This document shows positions 18,424-30,779 of a stretch of DNA of 64,000 nt, piece after piece. The position numbers and the translations under genes are program-made. This DNA comes from DATKFM01 sp963810485 (GTDB taxonomy: Bacteria > Pseudomonadota > Alphaproteobacteria > Dongiales > Dongiaceae), in assembly GCA_963810485.1 (NCBI GenBank), contig CAWENQ010000005.1, positions 762,484 through 826,483 of the forward strand. Reading direction: 5' to 3'. How positions within the stretch are numbered: position 1 is the stretch's first letter; each line of letters opens with the position of its first letter. The notes under the pieces were generated by a model that was not told where the DNA came from, made no database searches, and saw only the letters and a program-made list of their open reading frames with translations.

Positions 18424-18669
18424 ATGTTCAGTCTTCCCAGTTTCCCGAAGCTCTCGCTGCTGATCTTCGTGCTCGCACTGGTCTGGTTCGGCTTCCGCTG
18501 GATCGGACGGCAGCAGAGCGCGCGGAAGGCCGAGGGCGGCGCGCAGAAATCGCGTAGCCGCGGGCGTGCCCAGGCCGACGCCGTCGACATGGTCCAATGC
18601 CAGGTCTGCGATGCCTTCGTGCCGGGGACGAAAGCGTCGCCCTGCGAGCGCGCCGGCTGCCCTTATTGA
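18424..18669 (+). CDS. Small membrane-anchored protein with Cys motif (PP0621-like)
   Basis: 81 residues. One hydrophobic segment (LSLLIFVLALVWFGFRWIG) is followed by a basic linker and a C-terminal CQVC...C...C cluster (MVQCQVCDAFV, SPCERAGCPY). This layout matches small PP0621-type proteins that may bind metal. Function unknown. It ends about 100 bases before glyQ. Confidence 0.7.
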   Translation: MFSLPSFPKLSLLIFVLALVWFGFRWIGRQQSARKAEGGAQKSRSRGRAQADAVDMVQCQVCDAFVPGTKASPCERAGCPY

Positions 18670-18704
18670 GGCCGTCGTGAGCGCGAATCGGCGCGGTGGA
18701 TTGC

Positions 18705-18733
18705 TTGACCCCCTGAGGGCCGGTCTCTATGTT
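18705..18733 (+). promoter_or_regulatory. Candidate sigma-70-type promoter for glyQS
   Basis: TTGACC (18705-18710), 17 bases, TATGTT (18728-18733), about 40 bases upstream of the glyQ ATG. Position and spacing fit a housekeeping promoter; the -10 box is only a fair match. Confidence 0.5.
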
Positions 18734-18771
18734 GCGGCGCACCATAAGCCCCTGAAAACGGGCCCCGTGCC

Positions 18772-19687
18772 ATGTCCAGCCGCGCCAATCCCGACACCTG
18801 TTTCCAGCGCCTGATCCTGAAACTGCAGGATTATTGGGCCGGGAAAGGGCTGCGTCATTCTGCAGCCCTATGACATGGAAGTGGGCGCCGGCACCTTTCA
18901 TCCCGCAACCACGCTGCGCGCGCTTGGAAAGAAGCCCTGGCGCGCCGCCTATGCGCAGCCTTCGCGCCGGCCGAAGGATGGCCGCTATGGCGAGAATCCC
19001 AACCGGCTGCAGCATTACTACCAGTTCCAGGTGATCCTGAAGCCGTCGCCGCCGGACAGCCAGGATCTCTATCTCGGCAGCCTGCGGGCGCTGGGCATCA
19101 AGCTGGAAGACCATGATGTGCGCTTCGTCGAGGACGATTGGGAAAGCCCGACGCTGGGCGCCTGGGGCCTCGGCTGGGAGGTTTGGCTCGACGGCATGGA
19201 GGTCAGCCAGTTCACCTATTTCCAGCAGGTGGGCGGCATCGAATGCGATCCCGTCTCGACGGAGTTGACCTACGGCCTCGAGCGGCTCGCCATGTATGTG
19301 CAGGGCGTGGAGAGCATCTTCGATCTCGACTGGAACGGCGTCGAAGGTGCGGGCCAAATGACCTACGGCGATGTGTATCTGCAGGCGGAGCAGGAATTCT
19401 CCGCCTACAATTTCGAGCAGGCGACGACGGAGAAGCTGTTCCGCCACTTCGCCGACGCGGAAGCGGAATGCAAGAAGTTGCTCGGTCTCGATGGCAACAG
19501 CGCCAACCGATCGCCGCTGGCCTTGCCGGCCTATGACCAGTGCATGAAGGCGAGCCATAACTTCAATCTGCTGGACGCGCGCGGCGTGATCTCCGTGACC
19601 GAACGCCAGGCCTATATCGGCCGGGTGCGTGCCCTGGCGAAGGGCTGCTGCGAGGCGTGGCTGAAGAGTCAGGAAGCGAAGGTCTAG
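18772..19687 (+). CDS. glyQ: Glycyl-tRNA synthetase alpha subunit (one frameshift near 18,847)
   Basis: About 305 residues after repair. It starts at ATG 18772 (MSSRANPDTCFQRLILKLQD) and continues YWAGKG. One extra G in the GGG at 18846-18848 breaks the frame before CVILQPYDMEVGAGTFHP. The remainder is intact and typical (HYYQFQVILKPSP, QQVGGIECDPVSTELTYGLE). The alpha subunit activates glycine and works as a tetramer with GlyS, encoded 3 bases downstream. The gene is essential, so the indel is most likely a sequencing error. Confidence 0.93.
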
Positions 19688-19690
19688 ATC

Positions 19691-21787
19691 ATGGCCGAAC
19701 TCCTGCTCGAACTTTTCTCCGAGGAAATTCCCGCGCGCATGCAGGCGCGGGCGGCTGAGGATCTGATACGCCTGGTCACCGAGAAACTGAAGGCGGTGGG
19801 CCTGGCCTTCACCCGCGCCGATGCTTATGCGACGCCGCGGCGGCTGGCGCTGGTTGTCGACGGGTTGCCCTTGGTGCAGCCGGATGTGAACGAAGAGAAA
19901 CGCGGGCCACGGGTGGGCTCGCCGGAGCAGGCGGTGCAGGGTTTCCTCAAGGGCGCCGGCCTCACCAGCCTCGATCAATGCGAGAAGCGCGATACCGGCA
20001 AGGGCGAGTTCTGGTTTGCGACGATCAAGAAAACCGGCGGCAAGACCATCGAGCTTCTGGGTGCGCTGATTGCGGAGTCGTTGCTGGCGTTGCCATGGCC
20101 GAAATCCATGCGCTGGGCGTCTAATCGTGTCAGTTGGGTGCGGCCGCTCCATAGCATCATCGCGACTCTCGACGGCGCCGTCATTCCCGGCGCACTGACA
20201 TTCGGCGACGAGTCCAAGGTCGCATTCAGTGACACCACACGCGGCCATCGGTTTCTCGGTGCCGGCGAGATCAAAGTCGCCGGCTTTGCCGACTACAAAG
20301 TGAAGCTGAAAGAATCCTTCGTCCTCGTCGATCCCGCCGAGCGCCGCGCCGCCATTCAGGCGCAGGCGGAGAAGCTGGCGCAGGCCGAGGGCCTGACGGT
20401 GAAACAGGACGAGGCGCTACTCGATGAAGTTGTCGGGCTGGTGGAATGGCCGGTGCTGCTGATGGGCAAGATCGACCAGGCCTTCATGGACATTCCGCCG
20501 GAGGTGCTGACCACGACCATGCGCGCCAACCAGAAGTATTTCGCGCTGCTGGACAAGGCCGGCAAGCTGGCGCCGCGATTCCTGGTGGCGTCGAACATGC
20601 AGACCAAGGATGGCGGCAAGGCCATCATCGCCGGTAACGAGCGGGTGCTGCGGGCGCGGCTGTCGGACGCCAAGTTCTTCTGGGACCAGGACCGCAAGGT
20701 CAAGCTGGAAGAGCGCGTGCCTGCGCTGAAGGACATTGTGTTCCACGCCAAGCTCGGGACTGTCGCTGACAAGGTCGCACGGATTGAAACGCTTGGCGGT
20801 GACCTTGCCGCCGTTCATTCCCGGCGCCGATGTGGATCAGGTGCGCAGCGCCGCGCTGCTTGGCGAAGGCCGATCTCACGTCCGGCATGGTAGGCGAGTT
20901 TCCGGAACTGCAGGGCATCATGGGCCGCTACTACGCGCTGCAATGAGGGCGAGAAGCCGGCTGTCGCCGATGCGATCGCCGAACACTACCAGCCGCTCGG
21001 TCCCAACGATCGTTGCCCGACATCGCCGGTCAGCATCGCCGTGGCGCTCGCCGACAAGATCGACTCGCTGGTCGGTTTCTTCGCTATCGACGAGAAACCG
21101 ACAGGCTCGAAGGATCCGTTTGCACTGCGCCGCGCTGCGCTGGGTGTCATCAGGCTCATCATCGAGAACAAATTGCGCTTGCCGCTCGTCAAGGTGTTCA
21201 GCAATGGCGAACCAGCTGTTCAGAAATCGGAACAGCGCAATTCCATCGCTGCAGCCGGTCGAACTGCTCGATCTTCTTCGCCGACCGCCTGAAGGTTGCT
21301 CTGCGTGAGAAGGGTGTGCGGCATGATCTCGATTTCCGCGATGTTCAGCAGCTCGGCGGCGAGAGACGATCTGGTGCGTCTCTTGGCGCGGGTCGATGCT
21401 CTGAAGTCGTTCCTGGATACCGACGACGGCGCCAATCTGCTGGTCGCCTACCGCCGCGCCAGCAATATCGTCAAGATCGAGGAGAAGAAGGACAAGGCCG
21501 AGTACAATGGCGGCGCCGATGCGGCGAAGCTGCAGCAGGCCGAGGAGAAGTCGCTCCATGCGGCGCTGGCGTCCGTGGCGTCATCGGGGGAACAACTGAT
21601 CAAGAGCGAGCATTTTGGCAATGCCATGTCCCAGCTTGCCAAACTGCGCCAGCCAGTTGACGCCTTCTTCGACAAGGTCACGGTGAACAGCGACGACAAG
21701 GATTTGCGCGCCAACCGCCTGCGGCTGCTGTCGCAGATCCGCACGACCTTGAACAAGGTCGCCGATTTCTCGCAAATCGAGGGATAG
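19691..21787 (+). CDS. glyS: Glycyl-tRNA synthetase beta subunit (several frameshifts)
   Basis: About 695 residues when repaired. The N-terminal 370 residues are in one frame (LLLELFSEEIPARMQARAAE to KLGTVADKVARIETL). Single extra bases near 20,796, 20,861 and 20,943 then move the frame; the correct protein continues through MGRYYAL, VALADKIDSLVGFF and IRLIIENKLRLPL. Two or three more shifts fall between about 21,215 and 21,345 before the last intact piece (LVRLLARVDALKSFLDTDDG to DFSQIEG). It provides tRNA binding for GlyQ. Loss of this gene would be lethal, so I read it as one gene with errors. Confidence 0.92.
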
Positions 21788-21794
21788 AGAGGCC

Positions 21795-24475
<2,681 letters not shown>

Positions 24476-24481
24476 GCGCCG

Positions 24482-25576
24482 CTACTTCTTCGGCGGCCTG
24501 CCGTACTTCCGCATCGCCTTTTCCAGCAGATCGAACGGCAATGCGTGGACCGTGCGGCCTTTGAAGCCCGTTGTCGTCTCCGCCGCCGTCAGCGCGTTGA
24601 GGATTGCTTCTTCCGTGGCTTCGGCCGCCGCTTCAAACAGCGGCGACATTTCCGGCGGCGCGATCATCTTCACGTCATAGCAAGGCTTGTTGCGGGCGAT
24701 GCGGTTCCCATTGGCGAAGGCGAGGAAGATGTCGCCGCTGCCGTTGCTGCCATAGCCGCCGACCCAGGCGAGGCCGGTGGCCGCACGGCGCGCCAGACGC
24801 TTGCATTGAATGGGCAGCAGCGGCGCATCGGTGGCCAGGATGACGATGATCGAGCCCGCGCCGGGCTCAAGGAAGCGATCGAGCCAGCCATCGGGCGTGG
24901 GCACGACGTCGCGACCGATCTCGCGGCCGACCGGCGCGCCGTCGACGCGGAATTGCTCGCGGTCGCCATAGTTCGCCTGCACCAGCGCGCCCACGGTGTA
25001 TTTGCCATTGCGGGTCTCCGCGATGCGCGAGGAGGTGCCGATGCCGCCCTTGAATTCGTGGCAGATCATGCCGGTGCCGCCGCCGACGCAGCCTTCGGCA
25101 ACCGTGCCGCCTTTGGCGCTATCCAGGGCGGCAAAGGCGTGCTCCTGTTTCACGGGAAACTTTTCCGCATCGCTGAGCCAGCCGTCATAGGTTTCGGCGG
25201 TGACCGGCAGGTGCCATTCCTGATCGACGCCTTTGTTCACCGCGTAGGCCACCAGCGCGTCATGCACCACGCCGACGGAATGGGTGTTGGTGATGCAGAG
25301 GGGTGCGGCGAGCAGGCCCTGTTCCTCGATCCAGATGGTGCCGGTCATCTCGCCATTGCCATTGAAGGAATGGAAACCGGCGAACACGCCATTGCGCCAG
25401 ACATCGTCGCTGGCCGGCCAGATGGCGGTGACACCGCTGCGGGCGACGAAGGGCTGATCATGGACGACGGTGCAGTGACCGACGCGGACTCCCGGCACGT
25501 CGGTGATGGCGTTGAGCGGTCCCGTCGGCAGATATCCGGAGGCGAATCCGAGATCGCGTAAGCGCGCGCGGCCCAT
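24482..25576 (-). CDS. P1 family peptidase (DmpA-like aminopeptidase)
   Basis: 364 residues. The family opening LGFASGYLPTGPLNAITDVP, and VRVGHCTV after it, are present. The segment GGIGTSSRIAE contains the Ser that becomes the N-terminal nucleophile after self-cleavage in DmpA-type enzymes, and the C-terminal half carries GSGDIFLAFANGN. Members cleave N-terminal residues, including D-amino acid and beta-peptide substrates. It is convergent with ppdK, 6 bases apart. Confidence 0.88.
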   Translation of the reverse strand: MGRARLRDLGFASGYLPTGPLNAITDVPGVRVGHCTVVHDQPFVARSGVTAIWPASDDVWRNGVFAGFHSFNGNGEMTGTIWIEEQGLLAAPLCITNTHSVGVVHDALVAYAVNKGVDQEWHLPVTAETYDGWLSDAEKFPVKQEHAFAALDSAKGGTVAEGCVGGGTGMICHEFKGGIGTSSRIAETRNGKYTVGALVQANYGDREQFRVDGAPVGREIGRDVVPTPDGWLDRFLEPGAGSIIVILATDAPLLPIQCKRLARRAATGLAWVGGYGSNGSGDIFLAFANGNRIARNKPCYDVKMIAPPEMSPLFEAAAEATEEAILNALTAAETTTGFKGRTVHALPFDLLEKAMRKYGRPPKK

Positions 25577-25617
25577 TTGCTGGTCTCCCTGTGATTATTC
25601 TCGGTGTTCTTTTGCTT

Positions 25618-26475
25618 TTAGGTCGGCGGCAGCGGACGGAGAGTCGCCTTGGCGCATAGTAATTCCCGACCCGGACCGACTTTGTCCAGGGCTTCCTGGC
25701 GCAGCAGGGCAAGGCCCAGGCCCTCCACCGCGCTGCGCATTTCGCCGGCTTCCGCGCCGTCGAGGGTGATCGGCGCGCCGAACTCGGGCGTCGGACCATC
25801 GATGGAGACCGGCAGGAGTTGCTTCCGCACCAGACTGCGATAGCGCATCCGCGCGGTTACCTCCTGGCCGATATAGCAGCCCTTCTGCCAGTCGATGCCG
25901 TGGAGCTCGTCGAAGCCGTTCTCCAGCAGCAGCGCGCGTTCCACAGGCAGGTCGCGGCTGCCGTCGGGCACGCCGAGGGCGATGCGGTGGCGGTCATAGG
26001 CATCTTCATCAGCCGCATTGAGGCCATGCTTGGCGATCCAGCTTGCGGCACTGTCGGCGGCGACGATCGCGCGGGCTCCCAGGGCAGGAAGGCGGGGATC
26101 GGCGTAAATCGCAGCGGCATCGTTGCTGCTGAGAGAGCCGGGTTCCAGACCATCGCCCCAGAGCAGGATCACCGCGAAGGAGTCGGTCTTGTCCTCGATG
26201 GTCGCCTTGGCGCGCAGCTTGTACATGCTTAGGCGGCGCATCAGGTCGGCGCGGCGCTCGGCTTCGCAATCCAACAGCAGCGCGTCGCTCTGCGGCACGA
26301 TGAAAAAATCATGGAGGAAGCGGCCCTGGGCGGTCAGCAGCGCGGAATAGACCGGCTGCCCCGCGGCAGCGCGGGCGACGTCGTTGGTCACCAGCCCCTG
26401 GAGAAAGGACACACGATCCTCGCCAGCAATTCTGAGGACGCCGCGGCGCTTGGCGATGGTGGCAAATACAGGCAT
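25618..26475 (-). CDS. ygfZ: YgfZ/GcvT-like folate-binding protein
   Basis: 285 residues from ATG 26475. The diagnostic YgfZ motif KGCYIGQE is present (in HGIDWQKGCYIGQEVTARM), along with an N-terminal GEDRVSFLQGLVTNDV. It assists assembly or repair of certain Fe-S proteins together with a folate. It is divergent from the dihydroorotase gene with about 110 bases between starts. Confidence 0.92.
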   Translation of the reverse strand: MPVFATIAKRRGVLRIAGEDRVSFLQGLVTNDVARAAAGQPVYSALLTAQGRFLHDFFIVPQSDALLLDCEAERRADLMRRLSMYKLRAKATIEDKTDSFAVILLWGDGLEPGSLSSNDAAAIYADPRLPALGARAIVAADSAASWIAKHGLNAADEDAYDRHRIALGVPDGSRDLPVERALLLENGFDELHGIDWQKGCYIGQEVTARMRYRSLVRKQLLPVSIDGPTPEFGAPITLDGAEAGEMRSAVEGLGLALLRQEALDKVGPGRELLCAKATLRPLPPT

Positions 26476-26587
26476 ATCCGGCTCGCTGTTGAGAGCGGCA
26501 CAATCAGAGAAGGCGCGGCCATTGGCAAGTCCCGCGCAATCGTCTATCGCAGGGACCCGACGGTAACCAATTCCCTTGCGAGTGCGC

Positions 26588-27925
26588 GTGGCCAACTACG
26601 ATCTGATCATCCGAGGCGGTGTCCTCGTCACCACCGAACAGACCGGTCCAGGCGATGTCGCCATCAGCGGCGGGCGCATCGCCGCCATCGGCAGTGTCGG
26701 CGGCGATGCGGCCGAGGTGATCGACGCCAAAGGGCTCCACATCTTGCCGGGCGTCATTGATACCCAGGTGCATCTGCGCGAGCCGGGAATGGAGCACAAG
26801 GAAGACCTGGCCAGCGGCACCAAGGCGGCGGTGCTGGGCGGCGTCACCGCCGTGTTCGAGATGCCCAACACCAGGCCGAACACGGTCACCCAGGCGGACC
26901 TCGAGGACAAGATCCGCCGCGCCCGCGGCCGTGTCTGGAGCGACATCGCCTTCTATGTCGGTGCGACGCCCGACAATCTCAAGACGCTGCCTGATCTGGA
27001 GCAGCAGCCGGGCTGCGCCGGAGTCAAGATGTTCATGGGCAGCTCCACCGGCACCTTGCTGGTAGCCGACGACGCCACGGTGCTGCAGGTGCTGAAGCAT
27101 GGCAGCCGCCGCATGGCCGTTCACGCGGAGGATGAGGCGCGGCTGAAGGAGCGTTTCGCGCTGGTGAAGGATGGCGCTTCGCCGGCGATGCATCCGGTCT
27201 GGCGCGATGCGGAGACGGCGTATCTGGCCACGCAACGCCTGATCGGCCTGGCGCGGGAGGCCAAGCGGCGCGTGCATGTGCTGCATGTCACCACGGCTGA
27301 GGAAATGGGTTTTCTGGCCAAGCACAAGGATATCGCCACGGTTGAAACCACGCCGCAGCATCTGACGCTGGTGGCGCCGGACTGCTATGAGCGGTTGGGC
27401 ACCTATGCGCAGATGAATCCGCCGATCCGCGACGCGAGCCATCGGGCGGCGTTGTGGAACGCGGTGCGGGCGGGCGTGGTTGATTGCATCGGCTCCGACC
27501 ACGCGCCCCATACAAGCGAGGAGAAGGACAAGCCCTATCCCCAGAGCCCGTCAGGCATGCCGGGGGTGCAGACGCTGCTGCCGCTGCTGCTGGACCATGC
27601 CAATGCCGGGCGGCTGACGCTGCAGCGTCTGGTGGAGATCACCAGCGCGGGACCGGCGCGCATCTTCGGCATCAGGGGCAAGGGCGCGATCCGCGAAGGC
27701 CACGATGCCGACCTGACGCTCGTGGATCTCAAGGCCAAGCGGACCATCCGCAAGGAGTGGATCGCCAGCCGCTGCGGCTGGACACCGTTCGATGGCATGG
27801 AGGTGACCGGCTGGCCGACGGCGACGATGATCCGCGGTCGTACTGTCATGCGCGACGACCAGGTGCTGGGGAAACCGGCCGGAGAGCTGGTGCGATTCTT
27901 GGATACCGACGGCGGAACCGCGTAG
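26588..27925 (+). CDS. pyrC: Dihydroorotase, class I type
   Basis: About 445 residues from GTG 26588; TTG 26576 and GTG 26582 are alternatives. Metal ligand motif DTQVHLREPGMEHKED, the segment GVKMFMGSSTG carrying the Lys that is carboxylated in the family, His ligands in AVHAED and VLHVTTAEE, and the catalytic Asp in GSDHAPH. It closes carbamoyl-aspartate to dihydroorotate in pyrimidine synthesis. It is followed 39 bases later by the thiolase gene. Confidence 0.9.
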   Translation: MANYDLIIRGGVLVTTEQTGPGDVAISGGRIAAIGSVGGDAAEVIDAKGLHILPGVIDTQVHLREPGMEHKEDLASGTKAAVLGGVTAVFEMPNTRPNTVTQADLEDKIRRARGRVWSDIAFYVGATPDNLKTLPDLEQQPGCAGVKMFMGSSTGTLLVADDATVLQVLKHGSRRMAVHAEDEARLKERFALVKDGASPAMHPVWRDAETAYLATQRLIGLAREAKRRVHVLHVTTAEEMGFLAKHKDIATVETTPQHLTLVAPDCYERLGTYAQMNPPIRDASHRAALWNAVRAGVVDCIGSDHAPHTSEEKDKPYPQSPSGMPGVQTLLPLLLDHANAGRLTLQRLVEITSAGPARIFGIRGKGAIREGHDADLTLVDLKAKRTIRKEWIASRCGWTPFDGMEVTGWPTATMIRGRTVMRDDQVLGKPAGELVRFLDTDGGTA

Positions 27926-27964
27926 GATAGGGCAGGCAGCCTTGGACCTGCCGGGAGGTGACGC

Positions 27965-29131
27965 ATGACCGCTTGCATCGTGGGCTGGGCCCATACGCCC
28001 TTCGGACGCCATGACGGCGAGGATGTGGAATCCCTGATCGGCAAAGTGGCGGGCGCCGCCATTGCCGATGCCGGCCTGCATCCCCGGGACATCGACGAAA
28101 TCGTGCTCGGCCATTTCAATGCCGGCTTCTCGCGCCAGGATTTTACCAGCTCGCTGGTGCTGCAGCATCTGCCGGAATTGCGGTTCAAGCGCACTACTCG
28201 CGTGGAGAATGCCTGCGCCACCGGCTCGGCGGCAATCCATGCGGGTTTGCGGGCCATCGCCGCCCGCCAGGCGCGGCTGGTGCTGGTGGTCGGCGTGGAG
28301 AAGATGACGGACGCCTCGGCCGACGATGTGGGCCGCAACCTGCTGCGCGCCAGCTATGTGCGCGAGGAGGCCGAGGTGGAGGGCGGTTTCGCCGGCATTT
28401 TCGCGCAGATCGCCCAGCGCTATTTCCAGCAGCATGGCGACCAGGGCGATGCGCTGGCGCGGATCGCGGCGAAGAATCATGCCAACGGCGCCGGCAATCC
28501 GATGGCGCAGATCCGCAAGGATCTGGGCTATGAATTCTGCCGCCAGCCGTCGGAAAAGAACCCGATCGTGGCGCCGCCCTTGCGCCGCACCGACTGCAGC
28601 CCGGTTTCCGATGGTGCGGCGGCGCTGGTGCTGGCCGACATGGATGTGGCACTGGCGCAAGACAAGGCGGTGGTGTTCCGCGCCGCCGAGCAAGTGAACG
28701 ATTTCCTGCCCATGAGCCGCCGGGATCCCACGAAATTCGAGGGCTGTGCGGTGGCGTGGCGGCGGGCGCTGGAATCAGCGCGGCTGGGCCTCGATGATCT
28801 GAGCCTGGTGGAAACCCATGACTGCTTCACCATCGCTGAACTGATCGAGTACGAGGCGATGGGCCTGACGGCGCCGGGGCAGGGCGCGCGGGCCATCGAG
28901 GAAGGCTGGACCGAGAAGACCGGCAAGCTGCCGGTTAATCCGTCCGGCGGGCTGAAGGCCAAGGGCCATCCCATCGGCGCCACCGGCGTGTCCATGCATG
29001 TGATGGCCTCCATGCAGCTGATGGGGGATGCGGGCGGCATGCAGATCCCCAATTCCAAGCTGGCAGGGATCTTCAACATGGGCGGCACGGCCGTCGCCAA
29101 CTATGTCAGCCTGCTCGAGCGGCTGCGCTGA
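27965..29131 (+). CDS. Acetyl-CoA acetyltransferase-type thiolase
   Basis: 388 residues. The nucleophile Cys84 is in VENACATGSAA, with THDCFTIAE and GHPIGATGVSMH as the later active-site segments. It belongs to the non-specific thiolase / SCP2-like group; the acyl-CoA chain length cannot be read. Its start is secure: GGAGGTG lies 4 bases before ATG 27965. It is paired with the reductase gene 32 bases downstream. Confidence 0.88.
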   Translation: MTACIVGWAHTPFGRHDGEDVESLIGKVAGAAIADAGLHPRDIDEIVLGHFNAGFSRQDFTSSLVLQHLPELRFKRTTRVENACATGSAAIHAGLRAIAARQARLVLVVGVEKMTDASADDVGRNLLRASYVREEAEVEGGFAGIFAQIAQRYFQQHGDQGDALARIAAKNHANGAGNPMAQIRKDLGYEFCRQPSEKNPIVAPPLRRTDCSPVSDGAAALVLADMDVALAQDKAVVFRAAEQVNDFLPMSRRDPTKFEGCAVAWRRALESARLGLDDLSLVETHDCFTIAELIEYEAMGLTAPGQGARAIEEGWTEKTGKLPVNPSGGLKAKGHPIGATGVSMHVMASMQLMGDAGGMQIPNSKLAGIFNMGGTAVANYVSLLERLR

Positions 29132-29163
29132 ACTGCAATCCGGAAGAGGGATAACGAAGACGC

Positions 29164-30150
29164 ATGTTCAAGGGAATTCTGCTGCGGGAACTGGACGGCA
29201 AGGTCAGCGCGGCGGTGGAGGATATCGACGAGGCGCAACTGCCGGCCGGCGACGTGACCGTGGACGTGCAGTACTCCACCCTCAACTACAAGGACGGCAT
29301 GATCCTGAAGGGGATGGGGCGGCTGGTGCGGCAGTATCCCCATGTCCCGGGCGTGGATTTCGCGGGCAGGATCAGCGCGTCCTCGGCGCCGGGCTGGAAT
29401 GTCGGCGATGAGGTGATCCTCACCGGCTGGCGCGTCGGCGAAACCCATTGGGGCGGCTATGCCCAGAAGGCCCGTGTGAAGTCCGACTGGCTGGTCAAGC
29501 TGCCGGCGGGCATGAGCACCCAACAGGCGATGGCGATCGGCACGGCGGGCTTCACCGCCATGCTGGCGGTCATGGCGCTGCAGCAGCACGGCGTCACGCC
29601 GGACAAGGGCGAGGTGCTGGTGACCGGCGCCGCGGGCGGCGTCGGCAGCGTGGCAGTGGCGGTCCTGCACAAGCTGGGCTACACGGTAGCCGCCTCCACC
29701 GGCCGGCCGGAGACCCACGACTACCTGAAGAGCCTGGGTGCCAGCTCCATCGTCGACCGGACGACCCTGGCCGTGCTGCCCACGCGGCCCATGGAGAGCG
29801 AACGCTGGGCCGGCTGCGTGGACGCCGTGGGCGGGCCGACCCTGGCCAATGTGCTCGCCTGCCTGAAACACCGGGGTTCGGCGGCTTCCTGTGGCCTGGC
29901 GGGCGGGAATAAGCTGGAGACCACGGTCATTCCGTTCTTGCTGCGGGGTGTAAACCTTTTGGGTATCGATTCCGTCAGTTCGCCCCGGACGGAGCGAGAA
30001 ATCGCCTGGAACCGGCTGGCGAAAGAATTGGACCCGCGGGCCCTGGAAAGCATCACCTCATTGATTTCACTGCAAGATTTGCCCGGGAAGGCCGGCGATA
30101 TCCTGGCCGGGAAGGTGCGCGGCCGTCTGGTGGTCGACGTCAATCGTTAA
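29164..30150 (+). CDS. Acrylyl-CoA reductase / YhdH-type quinone oxidoreductase
   Basis: 328 residues of the zinc-free MDR superfamily. Key segments are STLNYKDGMILKGMGRLV, VPGVDFAGRISAS, VLVTGAAGGVGSVAVAVLHK (nucleotide-binding glycine loop) and INLLGIDSV-like VNLLGIDSV. AcuI proteins of this family reduce acrylyl-CoA to propionyl-CoA with NADPH. The substrate here is inferred. It is probably cotranscribed with the thiolase gene. Confidence 0.85.
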   Translation: MFKGILLRELDGKVSAAVEDIDEAQLPAGDVTVDVQYSTLNYKDGMILKGMGRLVRQYPHVPGVDFAGRISASSAPGWNVGDEVILTGWRVGETHWGGYAQKARVKSDWLVKLPAGMSTQQAMAIGTAGFTAMLAVMALQQHGVTPDKGEVLVTGAAGGVGSVAVAVLHKLGYTVAASTGRPETHDYLKSLGASSIVDRTTLAVLPTRPMESERWAGCVDAVGGPTLANVLACLKHRGSAASCGLAGGNKLETTVIPFLLRGVNLLGIDSVSSPRTEREIAWNRLAKELDPRALESITSLISLQDLPGKAGDILAGKVRGRLVVDVNR

Positions 30151-30274
30151 TTTATGGCTGCGAATTAAGTAAAGTTTTAACGAAATTGGACGTCATATTA
30201 AGCCCACGATGATGACACACCCCCAAATCACCCGAGCAATTACCCTCTCCCTCGCAAACAGACGGAGGGCAGAT

Positions 30275-30349
30275 ATGCTCTACACGACGCTAAGTCTGGC
30301 TCTGTTTGGAGCCGCCTATGCCTTCATTGCGTCATTTGTGATTTTCTGA
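30275..30349 (+). CDS. Putative 24-residue membrane peptide
   Basis: ATG 30275 is preceded by GGAGGG, with the start 5 bases beyond it, a strong ribosome site. The product is almost wholly hydrophobic (LSLALFGAAYAFIASFVIF) and would be a single membrane span. An in-frame ATG pair at 30209 would add 22 polar residues but lacks a comparable ribosome site. An inverted repeat that can terminate transcription begins 34 bases after its stop. I know of no family; translation is unproven. Confidence 0.45.
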   Translation: MLYTTLSLALFGAAYAFIASFVIF

Positions 30350-30382
30350 TCCCACGCAACAACCCCAAGTTTCAGCGACGAT

Positions 30383-30415
30383 TTTGGACCGCCGGCCTCA
30401 AGCCGGCGGTCCAAA
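30383..30415. terminator. Bidirectional hairpin terminator
   Basis: A perfect 14-bp stem, TTTGGACCGCCGGC with GCCGGCGGTCCAAA, closes on a CTCAA loop. A-rich and T-rich flanks lie on both sides. It sits between the small membrane peptide (+) and the phage-type gene (-), so it can end both transcripts. Confidence 0.8.
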
Positions 30416-30425
30416 TCATTTGGGG

Positions 30426-30692
30426 CTAGAGTCTGGCGACGCTGACGCGGCCCGTCGGCGCGACACGGGTGACCAGCAAGTTCACGAGCGACGGCCTGTT
30501 GCCGCCCTGCAGATTGACGACGATTTGATCGCCTTCCCGCAGCAGCTCGTCGGCGCCGGCGAAATAGGGGTCGGCGGCGTCCGGCCGGGGTTCTGCCGTC
30601 AGATCCTCGGCGCCGTCGGTGGTGCGGTAGTGCCAAAGCGTGAAGCCGTTGGCATAGGCGAGCACGCTGAGATCGCGCGAATTGAAGGCCAT
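30426..30692 (-). CDS. Phage-associated small protein
   Basis: 88 residues from ATG 30692, which has GGGGAGGAG two bases upstream. The opening MAFNSRDLSVLAYANGFTLW and HYRTTD resemble small proteins found among capsid genes of alphaproteobacterial prophages. The body then carries PYFAGADELLREGDQIVV and a beta-rich end. A virion or head-associated role is inferred. It has its own promoter with an operator-like inverted repeat, so it is probably under repressor control. Confidence 0.65.
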   Translation of the reverse strand: MAFNSRDLSVLAYANGFTLWHYRTTDGAEDLTAEPRPDAADPYFAGADELLREGDQIVVNLQGGNRPSLVNLLVTRVAPTGRVSVARL

Positions 30693-30704
30693 GACTCCTC
30701 CCCG

Positions 30705-30749
30705 ATTACGCATTTGATGTATTATGCGTAATGCGTTTGCCTGAGTCAA
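30705..30749 (-). promoter_or_regulatory. Promoter with operator-like inverted repeat
   Basis: On the minus strand, TTGACT (30749-30744), 17 bases, CATAAT (30726-30721). A perfect inverted repeat of ATGCGTAAT (arms 30705-30713 and 30724-30732, 10-base spacer) covers the -10 box and start region. The same word recurs at the divergent promoter at 31.5 kb. It is probably a target of the S24 repressor. Confidence 0.72.
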
Positions 30750-30779
30750 GACGGAATTGTGCGAATCGGCTGACGGAGG

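Noticed and set aside
18428..20248. 606-residue minus-strand frame across glyQ and glyS
   Set aside because: Antisense shadow of two clear synthetase genes; composition dominated by Arg, Gln and His as expected from reverse reading.
30383..30415. Hairpin considered as a phage attachment site or CRISPR-like repeat
   Set aside because: It is a single perfect inverted repeat with T-rich flanks between convergent genes, best read as a terminator; no second copy was found in the window.
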